Source: an uncultured Alphaproteobacteria bacterium (GTDB lineage: Bacteria; Pseudomonadota; Alphaproteobacteria; RS24). Taken from it: a DNA stretch of 64,000 nt. Position 1 is the first letter of the stretch. Each line of letters opens with the position of its first letter. Positions 1-10,891 of the stretch are shown in pieces. The stretch is from assembly GCA_938091085.1 (NCBI GenBank), contig CALKOC010000017.1, forward strand, positions 1-64,000, in the 5' to 3' direction. The position numbers were made by a program, and so were the translations under genes. The notes under the pieces were generated by a model. That model did no database searches. It worked only from the letters and a program-made list of their open reading frames with translations, and had not been told where the DNA came from.

Positions 1-78
1 GCAAGCACAATATAACAGAATTTATTGGTTTTATGTAATATATTCTATAAATCATTTTAATAATTAATTGGAAGCATC

Positions 79-1023
79 TTGTCTAAAAAAAACATATTAA
101 AAATAATATTGCTCGACACCCTATTGGACTTGGGAGGTACAGCAACAATCCTAGAGATTTCAAAACATATTCATGCAAATTATTCAAAAAATTTAGAGAG
201 ACATAATACCCTAGTCTATACTTGGCAATATGACCTGAGATGGGCTGCAAATTATTTGCGAAAAGAGGGTTTATTAAAATCTGCAGAAGAAAGCATTGGA
301 GACAAATGGGAAATTCATCCGGAAAAAATTGAAACCCTTAAAGCTGAAAGACAGGTGAGAGATCAATACGAACTTCACTCAATTGGTTCAAAGAATCCTA
401 AAATTGGGCAGTTTAGTGAACAATTTGGGGATGGTTTCAGTAAAGGCCAAGTCGTCGAGACTACCGAAGAGGGTCATATGGACGATTCACCAAAACCTAA
501 TAAACAGTCAAAAGCAATAAGCATGGATAGCTTAGCTCAACGTATTTCAGCTATGGACGGAGGAAGTGCCTCGGGTCCAATTAGTATGACTGATTTAGAT
601 CTAAGAATTGAGCAACTTGAAAAAAATTCTTCAAATTCAAAAAAAACAATTTTGACTGTTCAAATTCAGGAAAGAGCTTCTGCAGTAATACCACTCATTG
701 AACCGTTAGCCTCAGGAGAGCTAAGGCTTCTCAATACGCACAATAATCCCCCAGAGGGCATAGATGATAATATCGTTGTCCCAAAAGAAGAATGGGAAGA
801 GTTACGCCAAAGATTAAATAAAATTGAGAAGGAGCCTAATGAAGATAAAGAAGAGCACCTCAACTTTCTTCAAAATTTTGTAAGTAAAATTGGCAGTTGG
901 CTGGCAAAGAAAATTGATGCCACAATCAATGCCTCAATTCATGCGATGGTAATTTTATATACCTCTAAAATTTCAGGTTTGTTAAATGCGTTGATTTCAG
1001 CAATTGAGGCAATTGCAAAATAG
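79..1023 (+). CDS. Hypothetical protein, winged-helix-like N-terminus, AT-rich
   Basis: I do not recognise a named family. The 314-residue product starts at TTG behind a GGAAG element (bases 70-74). Residues about 5-90 look like a winged-helix fold: an alternating helical segment followed by WQYDLRWAANYLRKEGLL and a short WEIHP strand, reminiscent of N-terminal domains of Mrr-type restriction proteins, though no nuclease domain follows. Residues 100-260 are polar and low-complexity. The last 50 residues are rich in Ile, Leu and Ala, with a possible amphipathic or membrane-associated helix (ASIHAMVILYTSKI). Base composition is clearly more AT-rich than its neighbours, which suggests acquired DNA. 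It converges on the methylase gene. Function unknown; the coding call is good, the domain call weak. Confidence 0.6.
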   Translation: MSKKNILKIILLDTLLDLGGTATILEISKHIHANYSKNLERHNTLVYTWQYDLRWAANYLRKEGLLKSAEESIGDKWEIHPEKIETLKAERQVRDQYELHSIGSKNPKIGQFSEQFGDGFSKGQVVETTEEGHMDDSPKPNKQSKAISMDSLAQRISAMDGGSASGPISMTDLDLRIEQLEKNSSNSKKTILTVQIQERASAVIPLIEPLASGELRLLNTHNNPPEGIDDNIVVPKEEWEELRQRLNKIEKEPNEDKEEHLNFLQNFVSKIGSWLAKKIDATINASIHAMVILYTSKISGLLNALISAIEAIAK

Positions 1024-1031
1024 CCAACCCC

Positions 1032-2255
<1,224 letters not shown>

Positions 2256-2269
2256 CTATATAGAGTCCC

Positions 2270-2884
2270 TCAAACGGCGTCGGGACTCAATATCTTGCGT
2301 ATCGGGGCAAAACTGCGCCGATGATGCGGTGTCACGCCCAGCCGCGCCAGCCCCTCTTGGTGTATTTTTACACCATATCCCTTATTGCCTGCCCAGCCAT
2401 AGCCGGGAAATTCGGCATCCAGCGCCACCATCATCCGATCGCGGGTAACTTTCGCCACAATCGAGGCCGCCGCAATCGAAACCGAGCGCGCATCCCCGCC
2501 AATCAGAAACGCCGAAGGCACATCCCATGCCGGCAGGCGATTGCCATCCACCAGCGCAAAGTCTGGCGTAAATGGCAAAGCCGAAACAGCGCGTTGCATC
2601 GCCAACATGCTCGCCTGCAAAATATTCAACGTGTCGATTTCCCCAACCTCGGCAATACCAATGCCATGCGGCAGGACGCAGATAAGCTCAAATAGCGCCT
2701 CGCGCTTTTTCTCGGAAAGTTTTTTGCTGTCATTGAGGCCAACAAGCCCCCGCGCTTCATAATCAGAAGGCAGATAGACCGCCGCGGCAACCACCGGCCC
2801 CGCCCAAGGGCCGCGCCCAGCCTCATCGACCCCGACGACTGTTTTCTCAGGCCAGCCTCGCGCTGTTTCTGCCGCGATATCTAT
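2270..2884 (-). CDS. rnhB: Ribonuclease HII, apparent ATA start
   Basis: Type 2 RNase H that cleaves the RNA strand of RNA-DNA hybrids and removes misincorporated ribonucleotides. The reading frame encodes [21 protein letters not shown], holding the catalytic DEAGRG motif. Further conserved pieces are [14 protein letters not shown] and [13 protein letters not shown]. The first ATG/GTG/TTG in frame (GTG at 2794) lies after the DEAGRG motif, so it cannot be the true start. Going upstream, the frame stays open to a TGA overlapping the end of gcvPB and contains no standard start. An ATA codon at 2884-2882 lies six bases after an AAGAGGA ribosome site (2897-2891) and would give 204 residues, the usual family length. 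ATC at 2878 is an alternative. The gene follows gcvPB by 11 bp. Confidence 0.85.
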   Translation of the reverse strand: MDIAAETARGWPEKTVVGVDEAGRGPWAGPVVAAAVYLPSDYEARGLVGLNDSKKLSEKKREALFELICVLPHGIGIAEVGEIDTLNILQASMLAMQRAVSALPFTPDFALVDGNRLPAWDVPSAFLIGGDARSVSIAAASIVAKVTRDRMMVALDAEFPGYGWAGNKGYGVKIHQEGLARLGVTPHHRRSFAPIRKILSPDAV

Positions 2885-2895
2885 GGCGTATCCTC

Positions 2896-4440
2896 TTATT
2901 CAGCAGCTTGAGCCGTTTCCTCTGCCGACTGCCACCGCAAAATCGGTTGACGCGCCGCACGGGTTTCATCCAAACGACGGCGCGGCGCAAGCTCAGGCGC
3001 ATTCGTAAAGCGTTCCGTTTCACCTGCATTGGCACTGCGTACCAAATCTCGCAACGTGGCGATAAACAAATCCAGCGTGTCGCGGCTTTCAGTTTCCGTC
3101 GGCTCAATCAGCATCGCACCATGCACCACCAATGGGAAATACATCGTCATCGGATGATAGCCCTCATCAATCATAGCCTTGGCGAAATCAAGCGTCTCAA
3201 CGCCTGTGCCTTTTAAGAAACCATCGTCAAACAGAGCCTCATGCATACAGGGCCCGGCAAATGGCGCCGTCATCACATCCTGCAAAGACGCCAGAACATA
3301 ATTAGCGTTCAACACCGCATCTTCCGCCACTTGGCGCAGGCCATCCGAGCCATGACTTTTCATATAAGACAAAGCACGGACAAACATGCCCATCTGCCCA
3401 TGAAATGCCACCATCCGACCAAATGGTTGGTCGCCACTTTGCGCTTCAAGCTCAATCAGGTCAAAACCATTCTCGCCGGCAACCACATAGGGCAGTGGCG
3501 CAAAAGCTTTCAGCCTGTCGGACAGAACCGTCGGCCCTGACCCCGGACCACCGCCACCATGCGGGGTGGAAAAAGTTTTATGCAGATTAATATGCATCGC
3601 ATCAATGCCGAGATCCCCCGGCCTAACACGCCCGACAATGGCGTTAAAATTCGCCCCGTCACAGTAGAAATATCCGCCAGCCTCGTGCAAAGCATCGGCA
3701 ATCTCAATGATATCGCGCTCAAACAATCCGCATGTGTTCGGATTGGTCAACATAATCGCGGCAACGTCATCGCCCAGCTTGTCCTTGAAAGCGGCAAGGT
3801 CAACACGACCATCCGCATTGGCGGGGATTTCATCAACTTTAAAGCCCAACAAAGCCGCTGTCGCTGGATTGGTTCCATGCGCGGATTCCGGCACAAGGAC
3901 ACGGCGGCGGGTTTCCAACTCGCCGCGCGCTTCAATCGCCGCACGTATCGCCATCATGCCGCATAATTCACCATGCGCACCCGCTTTGGGTGAAAGCGCA
4001 ACGGCAGGCATATTGGTCAATGTCTTCAGCCAATGCGCCAACTCATCCATCAGCTCCAGCGCACCCTGCACAGTCGAGACAGGCTGAAGCGGGTGAATAT
4101 CTGAAAAGCCGGGAAGGCGCGCCATTTTTTCGTTGAGACGCGGATTATGTTTCATGGTGCAAGAACCCAAAGGATAAAGCCCTGCATCAATTGAATGGTT
4201 TTTTTGACTGAGCCTAACAAAATGGCGTAAAGCTTCAGGCTCTGACAAACCGGGCAAATCCGGCTTGGCAGGAGCCATGCAATCACCCAATCTAGTGTTT
4301 ACCGGCGGCACCGGCTCAAGGTCGACACCTGATTTATCAGCACTGCCAATTTCAAAAATAAGTTTTTCTTCAAGTATCAAAGCCTGATGCCCGGTAAAGG
4401 TTTGCTTTCTCTCCTGCTTCATAGGTGTCATCTCATTCAT
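2896..4440 (-). CDS. gcvPB: Glycine dehydrogenase (decarboxylating) subunit 2
   Basis: C-terminal half of the split P-protein of the glycine cleavage system, 514 residues. With GcvPA it decarboxylates glycine and passes the aminomethyl group to lipoyl-GcvH. The PLP-binding lysine is visible in [19 protein letters not shown] (about residue 292). [19 protein letters not shown] and [10 protein letters not shown] are typical cofactor-pocket segments. It overlaps gcvPA by four bases (ATGA), indicating translational coupling, and is followed 11 bp later by rnhB. Regulation is expected through the glycine riboswitch upstream of gcvT. Confidence 0.97.
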   Translation of the reverse strand: MNEMTPMKQERKQTFTGHQALILEEKLIFEIGSADKSGVDLEPVPPVNTRLGDCMAPAKPDLPGLSEPEALRHFVRLSQKNHSIDAGLYPLGSCTMKHNPRLNEKMARLPGFSDIHPLQPVSTVQGALELMDELAHWLKTLTNMPAVALSPKAGAHGELCGMMAIRAAIEARGELETRRRVLVPESAHGTNPATAALLGFKVDEIPANADGRVDLAAFKDKLGDDVAAIMLTNPNTCGLFERDIIEIADALHEAGGYFYCDGANFNAIVGRVRPGDLGIDAMHINLHKTFSTPHGGGGPGSGPTVLSDRLKAFAPLPYVVAGENGFDLIELEAQSGDQPFGRMVAFHGQMGMFVRALSYMKSHGSDGLRQVAEDAVLNANYVLASLQDVMTAPFAGPCMHEALFDDGFLKGTGVETLDFAKAMIDEGYHPMTMYFPLVVHGAMLIEPTETESRDTLDLFIATLRDLVRSANAGETERFTNAPELAPRRRLDETRAARQPILRWQSAEETAQAAE

Positions 4441-5792
4441 GCCGATACCCCTTTCAGCACATCTCGCAGTGCTGCTTCATAAATTTCTAAATCCGCTTCA
4501 GTATTTGCTTCGGTAGCCGCCACCAGAAGCACATCGTCCATATCCGAGTCCGGCATAAGTCGCGATACAGGCACACCGCCCAGAACAGACTTCTCAACCA
4601 AAGCCTCAACAATCTGTTCGGCGGGGGCAGGTAAGCGAATGGCAAATTCGTTGAAGAAAGTCGGTGTTACAACCTCTACGCCAGTAATGCTGTCTAGCTT
4701 GTCAGCCAATTGCACAGCGCGCGCATGGTTCAATTCAGCAAGATGTCGAAGCCCCTGACCACCAAGCAATGTCATATGAGCGGTAAACGCCAGAGAGCAA
4801 AGACCTGAATTGGTGCAAATATTGGATGTCGCCTTGTCACGGCGAATATGCTGCTCCCGCGTTGAGAGCGTCAGCACAAAACCGCGCTTACCGTCAGCAT
4901 CAACTGTCTCGCCACATAGACGACCCGGCATCTGGCGGAGATATTTTTCCTTGGCCGCAAACAGCCCGACATAAGGCCCACCAAAATTAAGTCCATTGCC
5001 AAGGCTTTGCCCCTCGCCGGTCACAATATCGGCTCCCATATCACCGGGACGCTTCAACAGTCCCAGCGAAATAATTTCCGGCACTACAACTATCAGCAAA
5101 CAGCCACGTGACTGGACTTCGCTCGCGAGTGTCGAATAATCCCTAATGCTGCCAAAGAAATCAGGATATTGCACCACGACGCTTGATGTATCCTCATCAA
5201 TAAGCGCAATCAAATCTTCGACACCATTGACGGAGTCATCGGGTGACGCGACCTCAAATCCGCCCATATCTGAAAGATTATCAATCACACCGCGATAATG
5301 CGGGTGCAAGCGCGCCGAAATAACCGCGCGTTTTTTGCGCGTAATCCGGTGCGCCATTAATACAGCCTCACCTGTCGCCGTTGACCCGTCATACATTGAC
5401 GCATTAGCGACCGGCATTCCAGTCAACTCACAAACCTGAGTTTGAAATTCAAACAAATACTGCAAAGTACCTTGGGTAATTTCTGGCTGATAGGGCGTGT
5501 AGGAAGTCAAAAACTCCGAACGCTGAATAATATGGTCTACGCTGGCGGGCACATGGTGCTTATAAGCTCCAGCTCCACAAAAGAAAGGCACGGTAGAGGC
5601 TGTTTTGTTTTGCGCTGCCATAGCAAGCAGATCGCGCTCAACCTGCATCTCACTTTGATGCGGCGGCAGATTAATCGGGCCATCAAGACGCGCAGCTTCA
5701 GGCACATCTATAAAGAGATCATCAATGGTATCCACGCCGATACGCGATAACATCGCACCTCGGTCTGTAGGGGTTAGAGGTAAATAACGCAT
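4437..5792 (-). CDS. gcvPA: Glycine dehydrogenase (decarboxylating) subunit 1
   Basis: N-terminal half of the split P-protein, 451 residues, matching the usual length for this subunit. Characteristic pieces include [19 protein letters not shown] near residue 72, [13 protein letters not shown] and [14 protein letters not shown], then [18 protein letters not shown]. This half lacks the PLP lysine, which is carried by GcvPB; the two form a heterotetramer in organisms with split genes. It overlaps the stop of gcvH by one base (TAATG) and gcvPB by four bases, so the block is translated as a coupled unit. Confidence 0.97.
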   Translation of the reverse strand: MRYLPLTPTDRGAMLSRIGVDTIDDLFIDVPEAARLDGPINLPPHQSEMQVERDLLAMAAQNKTASTVPFFCGAGAYKHHVPASVDHIIQRSEFLTSYTPYQPEITQGTLQYLFEFQTQVCELTGMPVANASMYDGSTATGEAVLMAHRITRKKRAVISARLHPHYRGVIDNLSDMGGFEVASPDDSVNGVEDLIALIDEDTSSVVVQYPDFFGSIRDYSTLASEVQSRGCLLIVVVPEIISLGLLKRPGDMGADIVTGEGQSLGNGLNFGGPYVGLFAAKEKYLRQMPGRLCGETVDADGKRGFVLTLSTREQHIRRDKATSNICTNSGLCSLAFTAHMTLLGGQGLRHLAELNHARAVQLADKLDSITGVEVVTPTFFNEFAIRLPAPAEQIVEALVEKSVLGGVPVSRLMPDSDMDDVLLVAATEANTEADLEIYEAALRDVLKGVSA

Positions 5793-6166
5793 TAACCTAG
5801 CTCCTTCACATAATCGGCATAAGCTGCCTCATCCATCAAATCGTTCAACTCGTCAGGATTGGATATTTTCATAGTAAAAAACCAGCCACCTTCTGCCGGG
5901 TCCTGATTGACCAAAGCAGGTTCATCTTCCAGTTTTACATTCGGCTCAACAATTTCACCCGACACCGGCGCATAGACTTCACTCGCAGCCTTCACACTTT
6001 CGACAACAGCCGCATCATTACCCTGTTCGACCTGTCGTCCTGCTTCAGGCAATTCGACGAAAACAACATCACCAAGCTGTTCTTGGGCGTAATCCGTAAT
6101 GCCGATACGCGCTAAATCGCCCTCAAGACTGATCCATTCATGGTCTTTGGTAAATTTCTTACTCAT
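5792..6166 (-). CDS. gcvH: Glycine cleavage system H protein
   Basis: Small lipoyl carrier (124 residues) that shuttles the aminomethyl group of glycine from the P-protein to the T-protein. The lipoylated lysine is in [17 protein letters not shown] (about residue 60). The N-terminal [13 protein letters not shown] and the C-terminal [15 protein letters not shown] match the family. It overlaps gcvT by four bases and gcvPA by one. Length is normal and no key residue is missing. Confidence 0.98.
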   Translation of the reverse strand: MSKKFTKDHEWISLEGDLARIGITDYAQEQLGDVVFVELPEAGRQVEQGNDAAVVESVKAASEVYAPVSGEIVEPNVKLEDEPALVNQDPAEGGWFFTMKISNPDELNDLMDEAAYADYVKELG

Positions 6167-7344
6167 GATTTTGTCCTCAAATATTTATGTTCCACAAAGG
6201 GCATGCTGGAGATTTTTGCCAGCATCGGTTTACCGCGAATTATAAGTTGTACTTGTGTGCCTGGCGCCGCATGCGTGGCACTCACATATCCCATCGCTAT
6301 TGGGGCTTGCAAACTTGGCGCAAACCCGCCGCTAGTGATACGCCCGATAGTATTATTGTCCATGTCATGGATTTCAGTACCTTCTCGCGCAGGCGCGCGG
6401 CCTTCAGGTTTAATACCGACACGTAAACGGTCAGGCTTTTGTGATAATTGTTGAGAAACTTTATGCGCGCCCGGAAAATCAAGCGACTCACGTCGACGGC
6501 GTGGGACCGACCACATTAAATCGGCTTCAACAGGCGTTGTGCCGGTATCAATATCGTGACCATACAGACAAAGCCCTGCCTCCAGCCTTAAACTGTCTCG
6601 TGCGCCTAAGCCAATAGGCGCAACCGCGTCATTTTCTAAGAGAAGCGCTGCAAACTGGGATGCCAAGTCATTAGGGAGAGAAATTTCAAAACCATCCTCG
6701 CCAGTGTACCCACAGCGCGAAATAATGACCTTTTCGCCTTGAAAATCCGCATGACAGGCCTGCATGAAAGCCAAATCCGCTGCGGCAGGTAAATGCTCTT
6801 TCAGGACTGCTTCTGCCAACGGTCCCTGCAAGGCCAAGAGCGCACGGTTTTCGACAGATAGCCTTGCTTTACCAGCAAGCGACTGGGCGATATGAGCAAA
6901 GTCATCATTTTTACAAGCGGCGTTCACAACCAACCAGAGGGTGTTACCGAAACGAGTAACCATCAAATCGTCAAGTATCCCACCATCTTGATTTGTTAGT
7001 TGCGTGTAACGAATACCACTCTCTTTTAAGGATATTATACCGCCGGGAACGAGGGCCTCGAAAACAGGCGCAACATCGCTATCCGGGTCTTCGGGAAATA
7101 ACTGCGCTTGCCCCATATGGGAGACATCAAACAAGCCAGCTTTCTCGCGTGTGTGGAGGTGTTCGCCCATAACACCTAGTCCATATTGCACGGGCATCTC
7201 ATATCCGGCGAAAGGAACCATTTTTGCGCCCAACTGCAAATGCATGTCATAGAGCGGGGTTCTGGCGTAGCCGTTTGAATCTTGCTTAGAGGAAGCACCT
7301 GATTCTTTACTACTACCGTCAAAATCTGTTGTAGAGTTAGTCAT
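6163..7344 (-). CDS. gcvT: Glycine cleavage system aminomethyltransferase (T protein)
   Basis: Tetrahydrofolate-dependent aminomethyltransferase that releases ammonia and forms 5,10-methylene-THF. Family segments: [63 protein letters not shown] and [13 protein letters not shown] 7344 is preferred (393 residues); a longer frame would start at TTG 7371. The first about 27 residues are Ser/Asn-rich and are not part of the conserved fold. It is the first gene of the gcvTHPAPB block, with a tandem glycine riboswitch about 80 bp upstream, so glycine should induce it. Confidence 0.95.
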   Translation of the reverse strand: MTNSTTDFDGSSKESGASSKQDSNGYARTPLYDMHLQLGAKMVPFAGYEMPVQYGLGVMGEHLHTREKAGLFDVSHMGQAQLFPEDPDSDVAPVFEALVPGGIISLKESGIRYTQLTNQDGGILDDLMVTRFGNTLWLVVNAACKNDDFAHIAQSLAGKARLSVENRALLALQGPLAEAVLKEHLPAAADLAFMQACHADFQGEKVIISRCGYTGEDGFEISLPNDLASQFAALLLENDAVAPIGLGARDSLRLEAGLCLYGHDIDTGTTPVEADLMWSVPRRRRESLDFPGAHKVSQQLSQKPDRLRVGIKPEGRAPAREGTEIHDMDNNTIGRITSGGFAPSLQAPIAMGYVSATHAAPGTQVQLIIRGKPMLAKISSMPFVEHKYLRTKS

Positions 7345-7425
7345 TAAACGGACAGGAAAACCTGCTCCCAAAACTCAAGAGTAAACACATCACTTCCGAA
7401 CCATTCATATGGAACGTGCTGTGCC

Positions 7426-7651
7426 CTCCTCTGTCTTGGGAACCTGAGAGATTGATGGCAGATACAAATTGAATGCAAATTGATTACAAATTCAGTTAAC
7501 TACCATTTACCCCGTCGGTGAGATAAGCAATATCCAAAATAAGAACTAGAGCTTATCTGCTTTCCAGAGTCCTTAATTGAAGCGGTCCTTTTGCCTGAGA
7601 GTTTCCGAGGGCGGTTGCTCCTTCGGCGCTGAATTTAATCAGTCTCTTCCA
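7426..7651 (-). ncRNA. Tandem glycine riboswitch upstream of gcvT
   Basis: Read on the minus strand, both aptamers of the gcvT-type riboswitch are visible. Aptamer 1 contains CGCCGAAGGAGC (7628-7617), CTCTCAGG (7601-7594), AAAAGGAC and the closing GGACTCTGGAAAG. Aptamer 2 contains CACCGACGGGG (7520-7510), CTCTCAGG (7450-7443) and GACAGAGGAGGG (7437-7426). In tandem glycine riboswitches glycine binding usually turns the downstream gcv genes on. The P3b hairpin of aptamer 2 has a 7-bp stem (7500-7506 with 7455-7461) and an unusually large 38-nt loop made of 11-bp repeats. The GGAGGG at the aptamer end is too far from ATG 7344 to be its ribosome site, so the output mechanism is unclear. Confidence 0.93.
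7463..7495. repeat. Three 11-bp tandem repeats inside the riboswitch P3b loop
   Basis: Units TACAAATTGAA, TGCAAATTGAT and TACAAATTCAG lie head to tail with period 11 and few mismatches. They fall entirely in the terminal loop of aptamer 2 P3b, where length variation is tolerated in the riboswitch family. Confidence 0.75.
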
Positions 7652-7679
7652 CTACAATGTTTAAGGTTCTCATAATATG

Positions 7680-7700
7680 GAATCGAGTCGACCAAGAGTC
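7680..7700. promoter_or_regulatory. Three GANTC methylation sites upstream of the gcv riboswitch
   Basis: GAATC (7680-7684), GAGTC (7685-7689) and GAGTC (7696-7700) occur within 21 bp, 30-50 bp upstream of the 5' edge of the riboswitch, where the gcv promoter should lie. Being palindromic, they are CcrM targets on both strands. Three in 21 bp is far above the chance rate. A promoter sensitive to methylation state is a reasonable inference, unproven. No clean -35/-10 pair was recognised. Confidence 0.5.
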
Positions 7701-7746
7701 AATGTTGAGACATAGTTGAGATATATTTTTCGGTTAATAAACCTGC

Positions 7747-8277
7747 CTAATATCCCAGACGGCGTTTCTTTTCTGAGATATTTGATGCCAGTTCCTCGGC
7801 GGATAATTCAAAACCAACAATAACCTGCATACCGGTTGAAACCGCATCTAATTGAACATTAAGTCCATTTACCATTTGTTTGAAATTGACAAAATCACCC
7901 GACGTATTGGCTTTTAAAGAAACGGAGATACTTCTGGTCATGCGCGAAATAACCTCATTATCTGGCGTTACAAATGCAATAAATACCGGGAGAGACGCAT
8001 TATAAGTACCTGCGGAATTGGCATAAAAACGACCACTTACAAATAATGCCATCTCCATATTAGAAGGCCCCGTTACTTCACAAGCCAAATCAACCCAATT
8101 TAACTCCGCCGTCCAGTTTTGCTTATCACTTTTGACCAAACGTTCCCCATCAGCAAGAATGTAAGGCTTGGGGCATTCAACATAGGGAAGAGGCGTCTCC
8201 CCTGCGCAGGCTGACAGCAAGGTGCCCATGAAAGTCACCAGCATAAAAGTTTTTGTTATTTTGGAGATAAACATCAT
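7747..8277 (-). CDS. Putative lipoprotein of unknown function
   Basis: A 176-residue protein with a classical lipoprotein signal: basic start (ISKITKT), a hydrophobic stretch and the lipobox LLSAC with Cys24 as the lipidated residue. The mature part begins with small residues and has four more cysteines or short beta-like segments (VDLACEVTG, MALFVSGRFYANS, ISVSLKAN), suggesting a periplasm-facing beta-rich domain. Two adjacent ATGs follow an AAAGGAA ribosome site; 8277 is the outer one. It is transcribed towards the gcv riboswitch and away from ispH. No family was recognised. Confidence 0.7.
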   Translation of the reverse strand: MMFISKITKTFMLVTFMGTLLSACAGETPLPYVECPKPYILADGERLVKSDKQNWTAELNWVDLACEVTGPSNMEMALFVSGRFYANSAGTYNASLPVFIAFVTPDNEVISRMTRSISVSLKANTSGDFVNFKQMVNGLNVQLDAVSTGMQVIVGFELSAEELASNISEKKRRLGY

Positions 8278-8408
8278 GTTTCCTTTTATAATGTCGCCTG
8301 TAAGTTAGTTTCGGTTTATAAGTATTGTGGTTTTTAATATCCAGTGATTTGCTCATTCGATGTCTTAAGAAAGGCATGACGCTAAACTAAACAAGCCGAT
8401 TACATTGA

Positions 8409-8434
8409 GCAAGTATATTGGGCAAGTATATTGG
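8409..8434. repeat. Perfect 13-bp tandem duplication in the ispH leader
   Basis: GCAAGTATATTGG occurs twice head to tail at 8409-8421 and 8422-8434, in the spacer between the divergent lipoprotein and ispH genes. The repeats include TATATT, which could be part of a -10 element. Function unknown. Confidence 0.8.
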
Positions 8435-8480
8435 GCCAATAATCGGCAAGTCTCATGATTATCAGCATACGGGTCAATTA

Positions 8481-9443
8481 ATGTCAGATATGTCCAAACC
8501 CTCATTAAAACTCCTACTCGCCACGCCGCGAGGGTTTTGCGCAGGTGTGGATCGAGCCGTACTGATTGTTGAACGGGCGCTCGAAATTTACGGGCCGCCA
8601 GTTTATGTTCGACATGAGATTGTTCATAATAAGCGCGTTGTTGACGACCTTGCCAATAAAGGCGCGGTGTTTATCGAAGAACTGAGCGATTTACCTGACG
8701 ACCTTAATGAAAAAACACCTGTGATTTTTTCAGCCCATGGCGTGCCCAAAGCTGTAACGAAAGAAGCCAACCGGCTGGAACTGAATTGGCTGGATGCAAC
8801 CTGCCCATTGGTATCCAAGGTGCACATTGAAGCACAACAACATTTTGCTAATGGTTATGAGATTTTAATGATCGGTCACGCCGGTCACCCTGAAGTTATT
8901 GGCACAATGGGACAACTGCCCGTGGGGAAAATTAAGCTGATTGAAAACACTGATGATGCAGAAGCAGTTGAGGTTTCCGATCCATCGCGTATTGCATATA
9001 TCAGTCAAACCACCTTATCGGTAGATGACACAACCGCAATTATCGCAATCCTGAAGCGGCGTTTCCCCGACATAGCCGAGCCGCATAAGCAGGATATCTG
9101 TTATGCGACAACTAACCGTCAAGCCGCGGTTAAGGATATTGCACCTCAATCAGACATAGTGCTGGTAATCGGCGCACCAAATTCGTCCAATTCAATGCGT
9201 CTTGTTGAGGTTAGCCTGACATCCGGCTGTCCTGAAGCGCATCTCATCACTGGGCATGCGGATATTCCTCTTGAAAGATTGAACGGCATTTCTACATTGG
9301 GATTGACCGCAGGTGCGTCGGCACCTGAAAGTTTGATGGAAGAAGTCATTGAAGAATTATCCACTCATTTCTCACTAACAATTGAAGAAGTTGTCCATAC
9401 GACCGAGTCGGTAGAGTTTAAACTTCCAAAACAAATACGATAA
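8481..9443 (+). CDS. ispH: 4-hydroxy-3-methylbut-2-enyl diphosphate reductase
   Basis: Last enzyme of the MEP isoprenoid pathway; an Fe-S reductase that makes IPP and DMAPP. The three cluster cysteines are visible in [23 protein letters not shown] and [11 protein letters not shown]. The substrate-binding histidines are in [20 protein letters not shown] and FSAHGVPK, and [13 protein letters not shown] completes the fold. ATG 8481 is preferred (320 residues) over a TTG at 8418, which would add 21 non-conserved residues. It starts the ispH-thrB-rnhA run common in alphaproteobacteria next to the cytochrome oxidase genes. Confidence 0.96.
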   Translation: MSDMSKPSLKLLLATPRGFCAGVDRAVLIVERALEIYGPPVYVRHEIVHNKRVVDDLANKGAVFIEELSDLPDDLNEKTPVIFSAHGVPKAVTKEANRLELNWLDATCPLVSKVHIEAQQHFANGYEILMIGHAGHPEVIGTMGQLPVGKIKLIENTDDAEAVEVSDPSRIAYISQTTLSVDDTTAIIAILKRRFPDIAEPHKQDICYATTNRQAAVKDIAPQSDIVLVIGAPNSSNSMRLVEVSLTSGCPEAHLITGHADIPLERLNGISTLGLTAGASAPESLMEEVIEELSTHFSLTIEEVVHTTESVEFKLPKQIR

Positions 9444-9464
9444 AAGTGCCGGAGACTTTTCCTT

Positions 9465-10451
9465 ATGGCTGTATATACCGATCTCACTGATGAACAGCTA
9501 ACAGACTTATTGTCTGATTATGATATTGGTAGCGTCTTATCGCTTAAAGGGATAGCTGAGGGAGTTGAAAACTCCAACTTTCTCCTGACCACCGAACAAA
9601 ACGGGCATGCAGAAAAATTTATCCTCACACTTTATGAAAAACGGGTAAACCCCGACGACTTACCTTTTTTTATTAACCTCATGTCGCATCTCGCTGAGTC
9701 AGGTCTCCCCTGCCCTGTCCCAGTAAAACGCAAAGATGGATCTTCACTCTCTCATGTGGCCGGGCGTCCTGCTGCGATTATCAGCTTTCTTGAAGGTCTC
9801 AGTCTGCGTCGACCAGAGGCGGTGCATTGTCATGCGCTGGGCGTCAGGATGGCTGAGATGCACCTCGCGGCGCAACGGTTTGACATGGAGCGGATGAATA
9901 ATCTGTCAATTGATGCCTGGCCGGGTCTTTATGAGACGTCACGCAATAATGCAGACACACTCCATGCCGGTTTAACCGACTTGATTGATGGAGAGTTGGC
10001 ACGACTTAAAGAACACTGGCCTGATAAAGAAACTGCTCTGCCACGCGGCATCATTCATGCCGATCTATTTGCCGATAATGTATTTTTCATTGGCGAAGAG
10101 TTGTCTGGCATTATTGATTTCTACTTCGCTTGTACAGATATGTTGGCTTATGACCTCGCCATTGTTCTCAATGCGTGGTGCTTCGAGACTGACACAAGTT
10201 TTAATATCACGAAAGCGCGCGCCTTGATGAACGGCTATAATTCTGTCCGCAAACTTACACCAGAAGAGGTTGAAGTATTGCCAATTTTAGCCGCAGGTGC
10301 TGCCATGCGCTTTCTCCTGACCCGTTTACATGATTGGTTTGCCCCTCAAGAAGGTGCGCTGGTCAAACCGAAAAATCCCCTAGACTACCTGCACAGGCTG
10401 AGGTTTCACAAGAAAACAAAATCTGCAGCTGAATATGGAGTAGAGCTATGA
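9465..10451 (+). CDS. thrB: Homoserine kinase, APH-fold type
   Basis: Phosphorylates homoserine in threonine synthesis; 328 residues, the choline/aminoglycoside-kinase-fold form found in alphaproteobacteria. Visible motifs: [13 protein letters not shown] in the nucleotide loop region, GLPCPVPV, and the catalytic loop [14 protein letters not shown] with the metal-binding IIDFYFAC (Asp). It lies 21 bp after ispH and overlaps rnhA by four bases. The matching threonine synthase gene (thrC) is 4 kb away on the other strand. Confidence 0.94.
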   Translation: MAVYTDLTDEQLTDLLSDYDIGSVLSLKGIAEGVENSNFLLTTEQNGHAEKFILTLYEKRVNPDDLPFFINLMSHLAESGLPCPVPVKRKDGSSLSHVAGRPAAIISFLEGLSLRRPEAVHCHALGVRMAEMHLAAQRFDMERMNNLSIDAWPGLYETSRNNADTLHAGLTDLIDGELARLKEHWPDKETALPRGIIHADLFADNVFFIGEELSGIIDFYFACTDMLAYDLAIVLNAWCFETDTSFNITKARALMNGYNSVRKLTPEEVEVLPILAAGAAMRFLLTRLHDWFAPQEGALVKPKNPLDYLHRLRFHKKTKSAAEYGVEL

Positions 10452-10876
10452 TGACAGCCTATACAGATGGAGCATGTTCCGGCAATCCCGGCCCCGGTGG
10501 ATGGGGTGTATTAATGATTATAGACGGGCAAGAAACCGAGCTATGTGGCGGTGAAGCAGAGACCACCAATAACCGTATGGAACTTAAAGCAGCTATTGAA
10601 GCATTGCGCGCACTGCCCAAAAATGGCGCGGTGAGAATTGTTACAGACTCTACTTACGTAAAAGACGGCATCACATCATGGATGGCAAATTGGAAACGTA
10701 ATGGCTGGAAGACTGCTGCCAAGAAACCGGTAAAAAATGAAGATTTATGGCGTGAATTAGACTCTGAAAACGCGGCGCATCAGGTCGAATGGGCTTGGGT
10801 AAAAGGTCATAGCGGCCACCCCGAAAATGACCGCGCCGATGAATTGGCACGGCGTGGAATGGCCGCTTATCAATAA
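10448..10876 (+). CDS. rnhA: Ribonuclease HI
   Basis: Type 1 RNase H of 142 residues, degrading RNA in RNA-DNA hybrids. The D-E-D-D catalytic set is visible: [16 protein letters not shown] (Asp), NNRMELKA (Glu), [11 protein letters not shown] (Asp) and [13 protein letters not shown] (Asp), with the histidine in KGHSGHP. It overlaps the thrB stop (ATGATGA), so translation is coupled; ATG 10448 and ATG 10451 are both possible starts. The window also holds rnhB, so both RNase H types are present. Confidence 0.97.
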   Translation: MMTAYTDGACSGNPGPGGWGVLMIIDGQETELCGGEAETTNNRMELKAAIEALRALPKNGAVRIVTDSTYVKDGITSWMANWKRNGWKTAAKKPVKNEDLWRELDSENAAHQVEWAWVKGHSGHPENDRADELARRGMAAYQ

Positions 10877-10891
10877 ATCTCTTAAAAAAGA

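Noticed and set aside
2626-2826. 66-codon frame over the rnhB start region
   Set aside because: It is out of frame with the conserved DEAGRG-containing RNase HII frame and has no family resemblance.
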